Assembly (NCBI RefSeq): GCF_014489575.1
Contig: NZ_CP060789.1
Span: 3,286,001 to 3,350,000 of the forward strand
Origin: Tessaracoccus defluvii
Lineage (GTDB): Bacteria > Actinomycetota > Actinomycetes > Propionibacteriales > Propionibacteriaceae
Length of the DNA: 64,000 nucleotides
Reading direction: 5' to 3'
Shown here: positions 8,319 through 17,131 of the stretch, in pieces
Layout of the letters: each line of letters begins with the position of its first letter
Numbering within the stretch: position 1 is the first letter of the stretch
Notes under the pieces: generated by a model
The model's database searches: none
What the model was told of the DNA's origin: nothing
What the model saw: only the letters and a program-made list of their open reading frames with translations
Position numbers and translations under genes: made by a program

Positions 8319-9394
8319 GCGCCGTCCAGCCGACGATGACCGACCCCACCCCCGACGCGCTCGAGGTCGGCACCACCGCGACGAAGGCCGTGAAGGGGCG
8401 TTCGCGCGTCCCGTGGCGCTTCCTCGGCAGCCGCGCGCTGTTCTACCTGTTCACCCTCTGGGCCGCGATCACCATCAACTTCTTCCTCCCCAGGATGATG
8501 AAGGGCGACGCCGTCGACCAGTACCTGGCCCGCAACAGGAACGTGTCGCCAGAGGCCGCGGACGCCCTGCGCGCCCTCCTCGGACTCGACACCGACAAGT
8601 CGATGTTCCAGCAGTACCTCGACTACTGGGCCCACCTGCTGCGGGGCGACCTCGGCGTCTCGCTGCTGCACGGCATGCGGCCCGTCGCCGAGGTGATCTC
8701 CGGCGCCCTGCCCTGGACGGTCGGCCTCGTCGGCCTCGCCACCATCGTCTCCTTCACGATCGGCACCGTCGGCGGCGCGTTCATCGGCTGGCGCCGCGGC
8801 AGCCGCCTCGACGTGATGATCCCCATCACCACGTTCCTCAGCACCATCCCCTACTTCTGGCTCGGGCTGCTGGCCATCGCCGTGTTCTCGGTGAACCTGA
8901 AGTGGTTCCCGATCGGCAAGGCCTACGGCGTGGGCATGAAGCCGGAGTGGTCGGTCGACTTCATCACGCAGGTGATCCACCACGGCACCCTGCCGGTGCT
9001 GACCATCGTGATCGCCTCGCTCGGCGGCTGGATGCTCGGCATGCGCAACATGATGCTGACGGTCCTCGACGAGGACTACATCACCGTCGCCCAGGCCAAG
9101 GGCATGCCGGACCGCCGCGTGCTGTGGAGCTACGCCGCCCGCAACGCCGTCCTGCCGCAGATCCAGAGCTTCGCGCTGTCGCTCGGCTTCATCGTCGGCG
9201 GCACCATCGTCATGGAGATGGTGTTCAGCTACCCGGGCATCGGCAAACTGCTCCTCGACGCGACCAACGCGAAGGACTACGCGCTCATGCAGGGCGTGTT
9301 CCTCGTGATCACGTTCTCGGTCCTCGTCGCCAACATCCTGGCCGACGTCGCCTACGCGTTCCTCGACCCGCGCACCCGCCAGACGGAGGCCTGA
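8315..9394 (+). CDS. ABC transporter permease, DppB/OppB type
   Basis: A 359-aa inner-membrane protein with about six transmembrane segments: one near residues 37-57, a cluster in 125-210, and pairs in 220-250 and 285-345. The cytoplasmic coupling motif AQAKGMPDRRVLWSYAARNA matches the EAA loop of binding-protein-dependent permeases. The N-terminus carries a 35-residue polar tail. It forms the membrane channel with the permease encoded 5 bases downstream. Confidence 0.87.
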   Translation: MSAVQPTMTDPTPDALEVGTTATKAVKGRSRVPWRFLGSRALFYLFTLWAAITINFFLPRMMKGDAVDQYLARNRNVSPEAADALRALLGLDTDKSMFQQYLDYWAHLLRGDLGVSLLHGMRPVAEVISGALPWTVGLVGLATIVSFTIGTVGGAFIGWRRGSRLDVMIPITTFLSTIPYFWLGLLAIAVFSVNLKWFPIGKAYGVGMKPEWSVDFITQVIHHGTLPVLTIVIASLGGWMLGMRNMMLTVLDEDYITVAQAKGMPDRRVLWSYAARNAVLPQIQSFALSLGFIVGGTIVMEMVFSYPGIGKLLLDATNAKDYALMQGVFLVITFSVLVANILADVAYAFLDPRTRQTEA

Positions 9395-9398
9395 GCAG

Positions 9399-10385
9399 AT
9401 GAGCACCACCACCTCCCTCGAGAAGCCGGGGCAGACCTTCCTGGCGAAGCTCGGCTCCTCGTTCGCGATGTTCCGCAACGGCAAGTCCATCGCGGGCCTT
9501 GTCATCCTGGGCATCTTCGTCCTCGTCGCGATCTTCGCCGACGTGCTGGCCCCCTACTCGCCGACCGCGGTCAACCACACGGCCCGCTTCCAGCCGCCGT
9601 CGGCCGAGCACTGGCTCGGCACGACCCACATCGGCGAGGACGTGCTGAGCCAGGTGATCTTCGGCACCCGCGGCGTCATCGTCGTCGGCTTCCTCGCGGC
9701 CGCGATCTCCACGGTCATCGCGATCACCGTCGGCGTGCTGTCCGGCTACATCAGCGGCTGGAAGAGCGAGTCGCTGTCCGCCCTCACCAACGTGTTCCTC
9801 GTCATCCCCGGCCTGCCGCTCATCATCATCGTCGCGTCGATCTTCGAGGACCCGCCGCTGTGGGTCGTCGCCAGCGTGCTGGGCATCATCGGCTGGGCCT
9901 GGGGTGCGCGTGTGCTCCGCGCCCAGACGATGTCGCTGCGCAACCGCGACTTCGTCCAGGCCGCCCGGGCCAACGGCGAGCCGCTGCGTCGCATCATCAC
10001 GATCGAGATGCTGCCGAACCTGATGGCGCTGATCGCCGCCAGCTTCGTCGGCACGGTGACGGCCGCCATCCTGAGCCTGACCACCCTGTCGTACATCGGC
10101 GTCATCCCCGTGACGACGTACAACTGGGGCACCATCCTGAACTGGGCGGCGGCGCAGGGCGCCTTCCAGCAGAACCAGTGGTGGTGGTACCTGCCCCCCG
10201 GCCTCTGCATCGCCGCCATCGGCGTGGCGCTCTCGTTGATCAACTTCGGTATCGACGAGTACGTCAACCCGCGCCTGCGGTCGGCCGGCGAACGCGCCCG
10301 TGCGCTGCGCAAGCAGGGCATCAACGCAAACTCCGCGGTGACGGCGGTCCGTCCCGTGGCGATGAAGAAGGAAGACAACAAGTGA
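9399..10385 (+). CDS. ABC transporter permease, DppC/OppC type
   Basis: The second permease (328 aa) with an N-terminal OppC_N-like segment (SIAGLVILGIFVLVAIFADV) and the family sequence HWLGTTHIGEDVLSQVIFGT that precedes the BPD_transp_1 fold. The EAA loop reads QAARANGEPLRRIITIEMLP. About six membrane segments are visible. The C-terminus is a polar tail after the last helix, and the stop overlaps the GTG start of the glycosidase gene. Confidence 0.87.
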   Translation: MSTTTSLEKPGQTFLAKLGSSFAMFRNGKSIAGLVILGIFVLVAIFADVLAPYSPTAVNHTARFQPPSAEHWLGTTHIGEDVLSQVIFGTRGVIVVGFLAAAISTVIAITVGVLSGYISGWKSESLSALTNVFLVIPGLPLIIIVASIFEDPPLWVVASVLGIIGWAWGARVLRAQTMSLRNRDFVQAARANGEPLRRIITIEMLPNLMALIAASFVGTVTAAILSLTTLSYIGVIPVTTYNWGTILNWAAAQGAFQQNQWWWYLPPGLCIAAIGVALSLINFGIDEYVNPRLRSAGERARALRKQGINANSAVTAVRPVAMKKEDNK

Positions 10386-12631
10386 CCACCCTGCCCGCCG
10401 AGCGCTACCTCGACGCCGCCCTCCCCATCGACGAACGTGTCGCCGACCTGCTGGGCCGCATGACGCTGCCGGAGAAGGTCGGGCAGATGATGCAGCTCGA
10501 CGCCCGCGACGACCTCGACGACATGGTGCTCAACCGCCACGTCGGCTCCATCCTGCACACCTCGCCCGAGCGGGTGCGCCGCGCCCACCAGCTGACGGCG
10601 ACGACCCGGCTGCAGATCCCGCTGCTGGTCGGCGAGGACTGCATCCACGGCCACTCCTTCTGGGAGGGGGCCACGATCTTCCCGACCCAGCTCGGCATGG
10701 CCGCTTCCTGGGACGCCCGCCTGCTCGAGCGGGTGGCGCGGATCACCGCCATCGAGGCCGCCGCCACCGGCATCCACTGGACCTTTTCGCCGGTGCTGTG
10801 CATCACGCGCGACCTTCGCTGGGGTCGTGTCAACGAGACGTTCGGCGAGGACCCGTTCCTCATCGGCGAGCTGGCCTCGGCGATGGTCCGCGGCTACCAG
10901 GGCGACGGCCTGCAGGACGAGACGGCGATCCTCGCGACCGCGAAGCACTTCGCCGGCTACTCCGAGACGCAGGGCGGCCGCGACGCCAGCGAGGCCGACC
11001 TGTCGCGCCGCAAGCTGCGCTCCTGGTTCCTGCCCCCGTTCGAGCGGGTCGCCCGCGAGGGCTGCCGCACCTTCATGCTGGGCTACCAAACCACCGATGG
11101 GGTCCCGATCACCGTCAACGACTGGCTGCTCACCGACGTGCTGCGCGGCGAGTGGGGCTACACCGGAACCCTCATCACCGACTGGGACAACGTGGGGCGC
11201 ATGGTGTGGGAGCAGAAGGTGCAGCCCGACATCGCCCATGCCGCCGCGGCGGCCGTGAAGGCCGGCAACGACATGGTCATGACGACGCCCGGCTTCTTCC
11301 AGGGGGCCCTCGACGCCGTCGCGAACGGGCTGCTGGTCGAGGCGGACCTCGACCGCGCGGTGTCCCGCATCCTGACGGTGAAGTTCGAGCTCGGCCTGTT
11401 CGAGAACCCGCGTCACCCCGACGATGCCCGCATCGCCGTCGAGGTCGCCACCGCCGAGCACGAGGCCCTCAACCTTGAGCTGACCAGGCGTTCCATCGTC
11501 CTGCTCGAGAACGACGGCGTCCTTCCGCTGCCCGCAGACCGCGCCCGCCGGGTCGCTGTCGTCGGCCCGCTCGCCGACGACGCGCAGACGCAGCTGGGCG
11601 ACTGGGCCGGCGGGTCCGGCCAGGCCGGGTGGCTCGAGGGCCAGCCGCGCGACATGATCACCACCGTCCTGGACGGCCTGCGCGAGCTGGCACCGGCGGG
11701 CTGGGAGGTCACGCACGCCCGGGGTGCGGAGATCCTCACGCTCACCGACGACCCCGCAGGCAGGTTCTTCCCGGACGGCCAGCCGCGGCCGAGGCTCGTC
11801 GTGCCGGCCGCCGTCAACGAGGCGCAGCTCGCCGAGGCCGTCGCTGCGGCCGAGGCCGCGGACTACGTCGTCGCCGTGGTCGGCGACAGGATCGAGCTGG
11901 TCGGCGAGGGACGCTCGACGGCGACCCTCGAACTGATCGGCGGCCAGGTCGCGCTCCTCGACGCGCTCGCCGCCACCGGCAAGCCCATGATCGTGGTGCT
12001 GGTCGCGTCCAAGCCGCTGGTGCTGCCCGAGTCCGCCCGCAACGCGGCCGCCGTCATCTGGGCTGCGTCGCCCGGCATGAAGGGCGGCAGGGCGATCGCG
12101 GAGATCGCCTACGGCCACACGGAGCCCAGCGGCAGGCTGCCGATCTCGTTCGCGCGGCACGTCGGCCAGCAGCCGACGTACTACAACCAGATCCGCGGCC
12201 AGCACGGCAGCCGCTACGCCGACCTGACCCAGGCCCCCGCCTGGCCCTTCGGGCACGGGCTGAGCTTCACCACCGTCGAGTACTCCGACCTCGCGCTGGA
12301 GGCCGACGAACTGTCGTCCGCGGACGTGATCCGGGGCAGCGTCACGCTGCACAACACTGGTGAGCGGCCGTCGCTGGAGACGGTGCAGATCTACGTCAGC
12401 GACACCGTCACGTCCGCCAGCTGGGCCGACCAGGAGCTCAAGGGCTACCGGCAGGTGACGGTGTCGCCGGGAGAGAGCGTCGAGGTGGCCTTCGAGCTGC
12501 CGGTCGCGGCCTGCATGATCGTCAACGCGGCCGGGGACCGGGTGGTCGAGCCGGGCGCGTTCGAACTGCGGGTCGGCCCGTCCTCGGACTGGGCACGGCT
12601 GTTGACCGCCCCGTTCACCGTCGCTGGCTGA
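10382..12631 (+). CDS. Glycoside hydrolase family 3 (beta-glucosidase-like)
   Basis: A 749-aa cytoplasmic GH3 enzyme (no signal peptide) that would split imported oligosaccharides. The N-terminal barrel has the GH3 signature around D267 in LITDWDN, the expected nucleophile, preceded by the substrate-binding KHFAGYSE region. The C-terminal GH3 domain includes VGDRIELVGEG, and a fibronectin-III-like domain closes the protein (about residues 640-749). The GTG start overlaps the permease stop (GTGA), so it is the last gene of the uptake operon. Beta-glucosidase or beta-xylosidase are both possible; the sequence does not decide. Confidence 0.87.
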   Translation: MTTLPAERYLDAALPIDERVADLLGRMTLPEKVGQMMQLDARDDLDDMVLNRHVGSILHTSPERVRRAHQLTATTRLQIPLLVGEDCIHGHSFWEGATIFPTQLGMAASWDARLLERVARITAIEAAATGIHWTFSPVLCITRDLRWGRVNETFGEDPFLIGELASAMVRGYQGDGLQDETAILATAKHFAGYSETQGGRDASEADLSRRKLRSWFLPPFERVAREGCRTFMLGYQTTDGVPITVNDWLLTDVLRGEWGYTGTLITDWDNVGRMVWEQKVQPDIAHAAAAAVKAGNDMVMTTPGFFQGALDAVANGLLVEADLDRAVSRILTVKFELGLFENPRHPDDARIAVEVATAEHEALNLELTRRSIVLLENDGVLPLPADRARRVAVVGPLADDAQTQLGDWAGGSGQAGWLEGQPRDMITTVLDGLRELAPAGWEVTHARGAEILTLTDDPAGRFFPDGQPRPRLVVPAAVNEAQLAEAVAAAEAADYVVAVVGDRIELVGEGRSTATLELIGGQVALLDALAATGKPMIVVLVASKPLVLPESARNAAAVIWAASPGMKGGRAIAEIAYGHTEPSGRLPISFARHVGQQPTYYNQIRGQHGSRYADLTQAPAWPFGHGLSFTTVEYSDLALEADELSSADVIRGSVTLHNTGERPSLETVQIYVSDTVTSASWADQELKGYRQVTVSPGESVEVAFELPVAACMIVNAAGDRVVEPGAFELRVGPSSDWARLLTAPFTVAG

Positions 12632-12649
12632 TCACCAGCGGTGGACGGC

Positions 12650-12925
12650 TCAGCCGGCGGCGAGGATGTGCTGTTTCTGGGCCTCGAACTCCGCGTCGGT
12701 GAGCACCCCGGCGTCGCGCAGTTGACCGAGCTGGGCCAACTGGTCCAGCATGCTCGGCGCTGACGCCGGCGCCTGGGCGGGAGTTGGCGCCGGTGACTGG
12801 GCGGGAGCCGCAGTCTTGGCTGCGGCAGCATCCTGCGCGGCCCACCTCTGCTGCTGGCGTCGGTGGGTGTTACCGACGACACGGGTGGCCACGGACGCGC
12901 GGGCGGCGGTACGCAGAAGGCTCAT
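12650..12925 (-). CDS. SHOCT-domain small protein
   Basis: A 91-aa protein with a basic N-terminus, an Ala/Pro-rich linker and a C-terminal SHOCT motif (LAQLGQLRDAGVLTDAEFE, residues about 62-85), a short helical element found at the ends of many bacterial proteins and thought to mediate oligomerisation. It overlaps the stop of the DUF6325-like gene by 4 bp and is the last gene of a three-gene minus-strand operon. Confidence 0.8.
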   Translation of the reverse strand: MSLLRTAARASVATRVVGNTHRRQQQRWAAQDAAAAKTAAPAQSPAPTPAQAPASAPSMLDQLAQLGQLRDAGVLTDAEFEAQKQHILAAG

Positions 12926-13356
12926 GACTGGTTTCCTTCCAGAGTCGCTTCGAGATCGGCGAGGTCGATGCCGCCGGAGAATAGTTCAGTGCCCCCGACC
13001 GTGGCCCACGCGGCCGCGGCCGTTGCGAGGCTGCGGTCCTCATAGACGACTGCCAGGGCGAACCTCCCCGGCGTGAGTTCCCCGCTGATCTTGGTGAGGT
13101 CGTCGTCGTCGAGGATGTGCGAGGCGGCACCGTCGAAGATCGACAGGTCGACACTGCTGGTTGCGTTCAGGTCGGCCAGCGCGAGCCGCGTCACGGCCGC
13201 CTCAGCAGTCAGTGAGACGACCGCCAGGTCGAGGATCTCGATGATGCCCTGGTCGACTGCTTCGAGGAGGGCAGCGAGGCCGGGGCCGATGTCGGCACCG
13301 TCGTCAAAGCGGAAGACGACGTAGTCGACCGGGCCTGCGAAAGACTCGGTGGCCAT
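12922..13356 (-). CDS. DUF6325-like protein
   Basis: A 144-aa protein starting with the recognisable GPVDYVVFRFDD and containing ALLEAVDQGIIEILDLAVV, the pattern of the DUF6325/DUF1269-like family that typically sits beside SHOCT proteins in actinobacteria. No membrane segment and no catalytic motif are visible. GGAGG lies 9-10 bases upstream of the ATG, inside the end of the HdeD-like gene. The role is unknown; the operon context suggests stress or envelope adaptation. Confidence 0.75.
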   Translation of the reverse strand: MATESFAGPVDYVVFRFDDGADIGPGLAALLEAVDQGIIEILDLAVVSLTAEAAVTRLALADLNATSSVDLSIFDGAASHILDDDDLTKISGELTPGRFALAVVYEDRSLATAAAAWATVGGTELFSGGIDLADLEATLEGNQS

Positions 13357-13359
13357 GAG

Positions 13360-13911
13360 TCAGGCCTCCTTGCGCGCGATGATGGCGCGGAAGACGTTCA
13401 GCAGTCCCAGGACCAGCAGCGAGATGCCCAGCAGCCACCAGAGGAACACGGCGCCCCACAGCGCGTTGGACAGCAGGGAGAAGCCTGCGAGGATCGAGAT
13501 GAGGGCGAAGACGATCGTCAGCGCCTTGGAGCTGGATCCCTCGAGCGCGAACAGGGAGGTGAACCCCTCAATGATCCACATGACGCCGATCATGACGGCC
13601 AGGAAGATGCCGAGGAAGGCGGCCGTCTGCTTCAGCGACGCGAAGGCGTAGATGCCGGCGACGATGTAGAGAACGCCGAGCAGTGCGTGGCCGACGCGTC
13701 CGCCTGTCGTCAGGGTCTTCGAGAGTGCGCCGATGGCCAGGTACACGATGCCGGCGAGGATGGCGTAGAGGGCGATGACGCCGGCGAGTGCGGCGGCCGT
13801 CTTCGCGGGCCACACGAGCAGCGCGATGCCGAAGGCGACGGCGACAAGGCCGCCGACCAACAGGGCGATCCGGGCCAGGTTGGAGGGACTTGAGGTGACA
13901 GGTGTGGACAC
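13360..13911 (-). CDS. HdeD-family (DUF308) membrane protein
   Basis: A 183-aa polytopic membrane protein with six predicted segments arranged as paired helices, the DUF308/HdeD fold linked to acid resistance in enterobacteria and widespread in actinobacteria without known function. The GTG start is preceded by AGGAGG. It is the first gene of the minus-strand HdeD - DUF6325 - SHOCT operon. Confidence 0.85.
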   Translation of the reverse strand: MSTPVTSSPSNLARIALLVGGLVAVAFGIALLVWPAKTAAALAGVIALYAILAGIVYLAIGALSKTLTTGGRVGHALLGVLYIVAGIYAFASLKQTAAFLGIFLAVMIGVMWIIEGFTSLFALEGSSSKALTIVFALISILAGFSLLSNALWGAVFLWWLLGISLLVLGLLNVFRAIIARKEA

Positions 13912-14010
13912 GCGGGCCTCCTGAGGGCAGGACGGTCCCGCTCGGGACCGGCGTGCTCAGCATAGCGCCGCGGCTACCGGCGCGGAGCCGTTTGTGTCGG
14001 TTCTCGTCCG

Positions 14011-14628
14011 TCAGGCGAGTACAGCGGCGACGATCGCGTCGATCACGAACGTCGTGGATGCCTCGAGGTCGACTGCCTCGGGGCTCAGCAACCACTGCAC
14101 CTGTACGCCGTCGAGGACTGCGAGGATCCCGGTGGATGCCGCGGCGATCACCGCCGGATCCGAGACTCCCCGCTCTGTGCACGTCTGCTCGAAGGCGGTG
14201 GCCACCTCGGCCCGGAGGATCCGGTACCGCTCCACGAAGTAGGGCTGGGCGGGACGCCCGGGCGCGACGGAGTCGCCCGCTGCGGCCAGGAAGGCCTGGA
14301 TCATTCCGGCCTGCTTCGAGTTGGCGACGGCGATGTCGACCAGGTAGTGGAAGAGGTCCTGCCCTTCCGGGCGGTGTTCGAGCATGAGCCGGTCGCGGTA
14401 GGCGAGCGCCTCGACCAGCAGCTGCTCCTTCGAGCCGAAGTGGTGCAGCACCCCCGCGTGCGTCATCCCGACCCGATCCGCGATCTCGTGCAGGGTCCCG
14501 TGCGCGAACCCCTTCTCCGCGAACACGTCGGCGGCGGCCCGGACGATCTCTGCTCTGCGGAGCGCCGTTGCCGGCCGCGGCCCCAGGGCCTTGCTGGTCC
14601 TGCTCGGCTCCTCCATCGGTACGCTCAT
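14011..14628 (-). CDS. TetR-family regulator, paralog of the 4.1-kb regulator
   Basis: A 205-aa TetR protein whose HTH (TLHEIADRVGMTHAGVLHHF) differs by only a few residues from that of the regulator at 4098-4730. The ligand domains also align (VQWLL.PEAVDLEAST.FVIDAIVAAVL). GGGAGG precedes the ATG at 14628. An in-frame open stretch continues far upstream but has no start context. It is divergent from the HAD phosphatase gene. The shared recognition helix means the two regulators may see related operators. Confidence 0.85.
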   Translation of the reverse strand: MSVPMEEPSRTSKALGPRPATALRRAEIVRAAADVFAEKGFAHGTLHEIADRVGMTHAGVLHHFGSKEQLLVEALAYRDRLMLEHRPEGQDLFHYLVDIAVANSKQAGMIQAFLAAAGDSVAPGRPAQPYFVERYRILRAEVATAFEQTCTERGVSDPAVIAAASTGILAVLDGVQVQWLLSPEAVDLEASTTFVIDAIVAAVLA

Positions 14629-14644
14629 GGCGACCTCCCCCCTG

Positions 14645-14668
14645 TGCCGCGGTTCCCCCGACGCGGCA
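14645..14668. promoter_or_regulatory. Operator candidate between TetR and HAD genes
   Basis: TGCCGCG and CGCGGCA are perfect 7-bp arms around 10 bases. A second shorter repeat (GCCGC, six bases, GCGGC) follows at 14684-14699. Both lie in the 90-bp divergent region and could be autoregulatory sites. GC-rich arms are easy to obtain by chance in this DNA, so support is modest. Confidence 0.35.
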
Positions 14669-14718
14669 GTAGGGACAGAATAGGCCGCGTGTGAGCGGCA
14701 GGGGTAGGCTCCCGGAAC

Positions 14719-15381
14719 GTGCCCACCACCTTCTCCGCCGTCCTGTTCGACTGTGACGGCATCCTCGTCGACTCCGAACCCATCACCAACGGCGTCCTGC
14801 GGGAGATGCTGCAGGAGCTCGGCTGGGACATCTCGGAGGAGGAGTGCGTCCGTCGCTTCGTCGGCAAGGCGTTCCTCGACGAGTGGCAGGTCATCTACGA
14901 GCACACCGGCCACCGCATCGACATGGACTGGATCCTCGGCTTCCGGGTGCGGCGCAACGCGGCACTCGAGGCGCGGCTGACGGCGGTCCCCGGGGCGGTG
15001 GAGGCGGTCCGGGAGATCGCGTCCCGGCTGCCGGTGGCCTGCGTCTCGGGCGCGGACCGCGGCAAGATCGACATGCAGCTGGCAAAGATCGGGCTCACCG
15101 ACGTGTTCGGCGAGCACGTCTACAGCGGCATGGAACTGGAGCGCAGCAAGCCCGACCCGGCCGTCTACCTGGTGGCGGCCGAGGCGCTCGGCGTCGACCC
15201 GCGGACGACGGCGGTCGTGGAGGACTCGGGCTCGGGCGTCCGCGCGGGCGTCGCTGCGGGGGCGACGGTGTTCGGCTACGCGCCGGGCGAGCCGACGTAC
15301 CTGTCGCCGGAGGAGCTGACGAGCCTCGGCGTGACGACGGTCTTCGCTTCGATGGCGCAACTGCCGGGGCTGGTCGCCTAG
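14719..15381 (+). CDS. HAD-IA hydrolase (phosphoglucomutase/phosphatase type)
   Basis: A 220-aa HAD-superfamily protein. Motif I is DCDGILVDSE (D11 nucleophile by count from the GTG start), motif II SGADR, motif III lysine in RSKPDPAVY, and motif IV EDSGSGVRAG. The small helical cap lies between motifs I and II. This layout fits beta-phosphoglucomutase-like and sugar-phosphate phosphatases. It faces the broken ligase gene and overlaps its stop codon by 3 bp. Confidence 0.85.
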   Translation: MPTTFSAVLFDCDGILVDSEPITNGVLREMLQELGWDISEEECVRRFVGKAFLDEWQVIYEHTGHRIDMDWILGFRVRRNAALEARLTAVPGAVEAVREIASRLPVACVSGADRGKIDMQLAKIGLTDVFGEHVYSGMELERSKPDPAVYLVAAEALGVDPRTTAVVEDSGSGVRAGVAAGATVFGYAPGEPTYLSPEELTSLGVTTVFASMAQLPGLVA

Positions 15382-17009
15382 AACAGGCCGACGATCTGGC
15401 CCTCGTCCGTCACGTCGATCGTGCTGGCGGCAGGGACGGCCGGCAGGCCCGGCATCGTCGTGATCGAGCCGCAGATCATCACCTCGAAACCCGCTCCCGC
15501 GCTGAGCCGGACCTCCCGCACGTCCACCACGTGACCCGACGGTGCGCCGCGCAGCGCCTTGTCGGTCGCGAACGAGTACTGCGTCTTCGCCACGCACACC
15601 GGCAGGTGCCCGTTGCCCTCGGCCTCCAGTTGCCGGATCCGACGGTGGACCGACGAGTCGGCCGTGATGTCGGCCGCACCGTAGACCCGGGTGGCGATCG
15701 CCCGCATCTTCTCCCACAGGCCCGCGTCCCGCTCGTAGGCGTAGCGCGGCTCCTCGGTGCCGTCCCCCGCGGCCTCCATCACCGCGAGCGCGAGGTCGCG
15801 GGCGCCGACGCCACCCTCGGCGAAGTGGCGGGCCTCGACGGCGGGCACCCCCAGAGCGGAAGCGGCCGCCAGGATCGCGTCGACCTCTGCCGGGTCATCC
15901 TCGGCGCGCCGGTTGATCGTCACCACGCAGCGTTGCCCGAACAGCCCGCGCAGCGTCGTGACATGCCGCTCCAGGTTCACCAGCCCGCGGCGCACCGCCT
16001 CCACGTCGGTCGTGGGGAGGTCAGCGACGGCGACGCCCCGTGGTACTTCATGGACCACACCGTCGCGACGATCACCGTCGCGGCTGGCCGGAGACCGGCG
16101 TCGCGGCACACGATGTCGAAGTACTTCTCCGCCCCCAGATCGGCTCCAAACCCGGCCTCCGTGACCACCCAGTCAGCCAGGCCCAGCGCAGCCTTCGTGG
16201 CGATGACGGTGTTGGTGCCGTGCGCGATGTTTACGAACGGGCCGCCGTGGCACGAGGTTCGGGTTGAGGGCGTCGCGCAGGAGCGCGGCCATCGCGCCGT
16301 GGGCGTCCAGGTCGCGGGCGCGGACCGGGCGACGGTCGACGGTGTGCGCGACGACGATCTCGCCCAGCCGCCGCTTCAGGTCCTGCAACGAGGTGGCCAG
16401 CCCGAAGACGGCCATCACCTCGCTCGCCGGCACGATGTCGAAGCCGCCCTGGCGCGGGTACCCGTTGCCGATCGGGCCGAGCCCGGTGACGACCTCGCGC
16501 AGCGCCCGGTCGTTGACGTCGAGGACCCGGCGCCACGTGATGCGTCGCTGGTCGATGCCCAGCGCGTTGCCGTGGAAGACGTGGTTGTCGATGATCGCGG
16601 CCAGCAGGTTGTGGGCGGCCGCTATGGCGGCGAAGTCGCCGGTGAAGTGCAGGTTGATGTCCTCCATGGGGATGACCTGTGCGCGGCCCCCGCCCGCGGC
16701 GCCGCCCTTCATCCCGAAGACGGGCCCGAGCGCAGGCTCGCGCAGGGCCAGCATGGCCCGCTCGCCCAGCCCGGTGAGCGCGTCGCCCAGGCCGACGGTC
16801 GTCGTCGTCTTCCCCTCGCCGGCCGGGGTCGGCGACACGGCCGTGACGAGGATCAGCCGTCCCTGGGGCCGCTCGGGCATCCCGGCGAGCACCGACAGCG
16901 GCACCTTGGCCTTAAGGCGTCCGTAGGGCTCGATGCCGTCGACGGGAATGTCCAGGCGGGCGGCGATCTCTGCGATCGGCAGCGGCGTCGCGGCCCGGGC
17001 GATGTCCAT
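15378..17009 (-). pseudogene. fhs: Formate-tetrahydrofolate ligase, broken by two indels
   Basis: The three reading frames together give almost a complete formate-tetrahydrofolate ligase, the ATP-dependent enzyme that makes 10-formyl-THF. The N-terminal part has the P-loop [18 protein letters not shown] and the [13 protein letters not shown] sequence. At 16250 the frame jumps from DALNPNLV straight to [15 protein letters not shown]: about ten residues that link these motifs in the family (QTLE..TPAF.) are missing, equal to 29 nucleotides. At 16036-16039 a single base is missing from a C run (HG then [10 protein letters not shown]). The C-terminal part ends normally (MTMPGLP...GQIVGLF). The 29-nt loss removes conserved sequence, so the gene is probably dead. 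The start is taken at ATG 17009; a TTG at 17024 is possible. Confidence 0.75.
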
Positions 17010-17131
17010 GTTGCTGAGGAACAAGGGTCGGCCCTTTCGGTGAGGTCCGCCAACTATTTCAAGCCGCCGGGACACGCGGAGGTCGGGGAGGCGGTCGGGC
17101 CGGTTCGGCAGGAGGGTGGCAGAGTGGGGCC

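Noticed and set aside
9746-12352. An 868-codon minus-strand open frame opposite the permease and GH3 genes
   Set aside because: It is a shadow of strongly conserved genes; its composition (Gly, Val, Asp, His, Gln) is that of antisense DNA and no motif is present.
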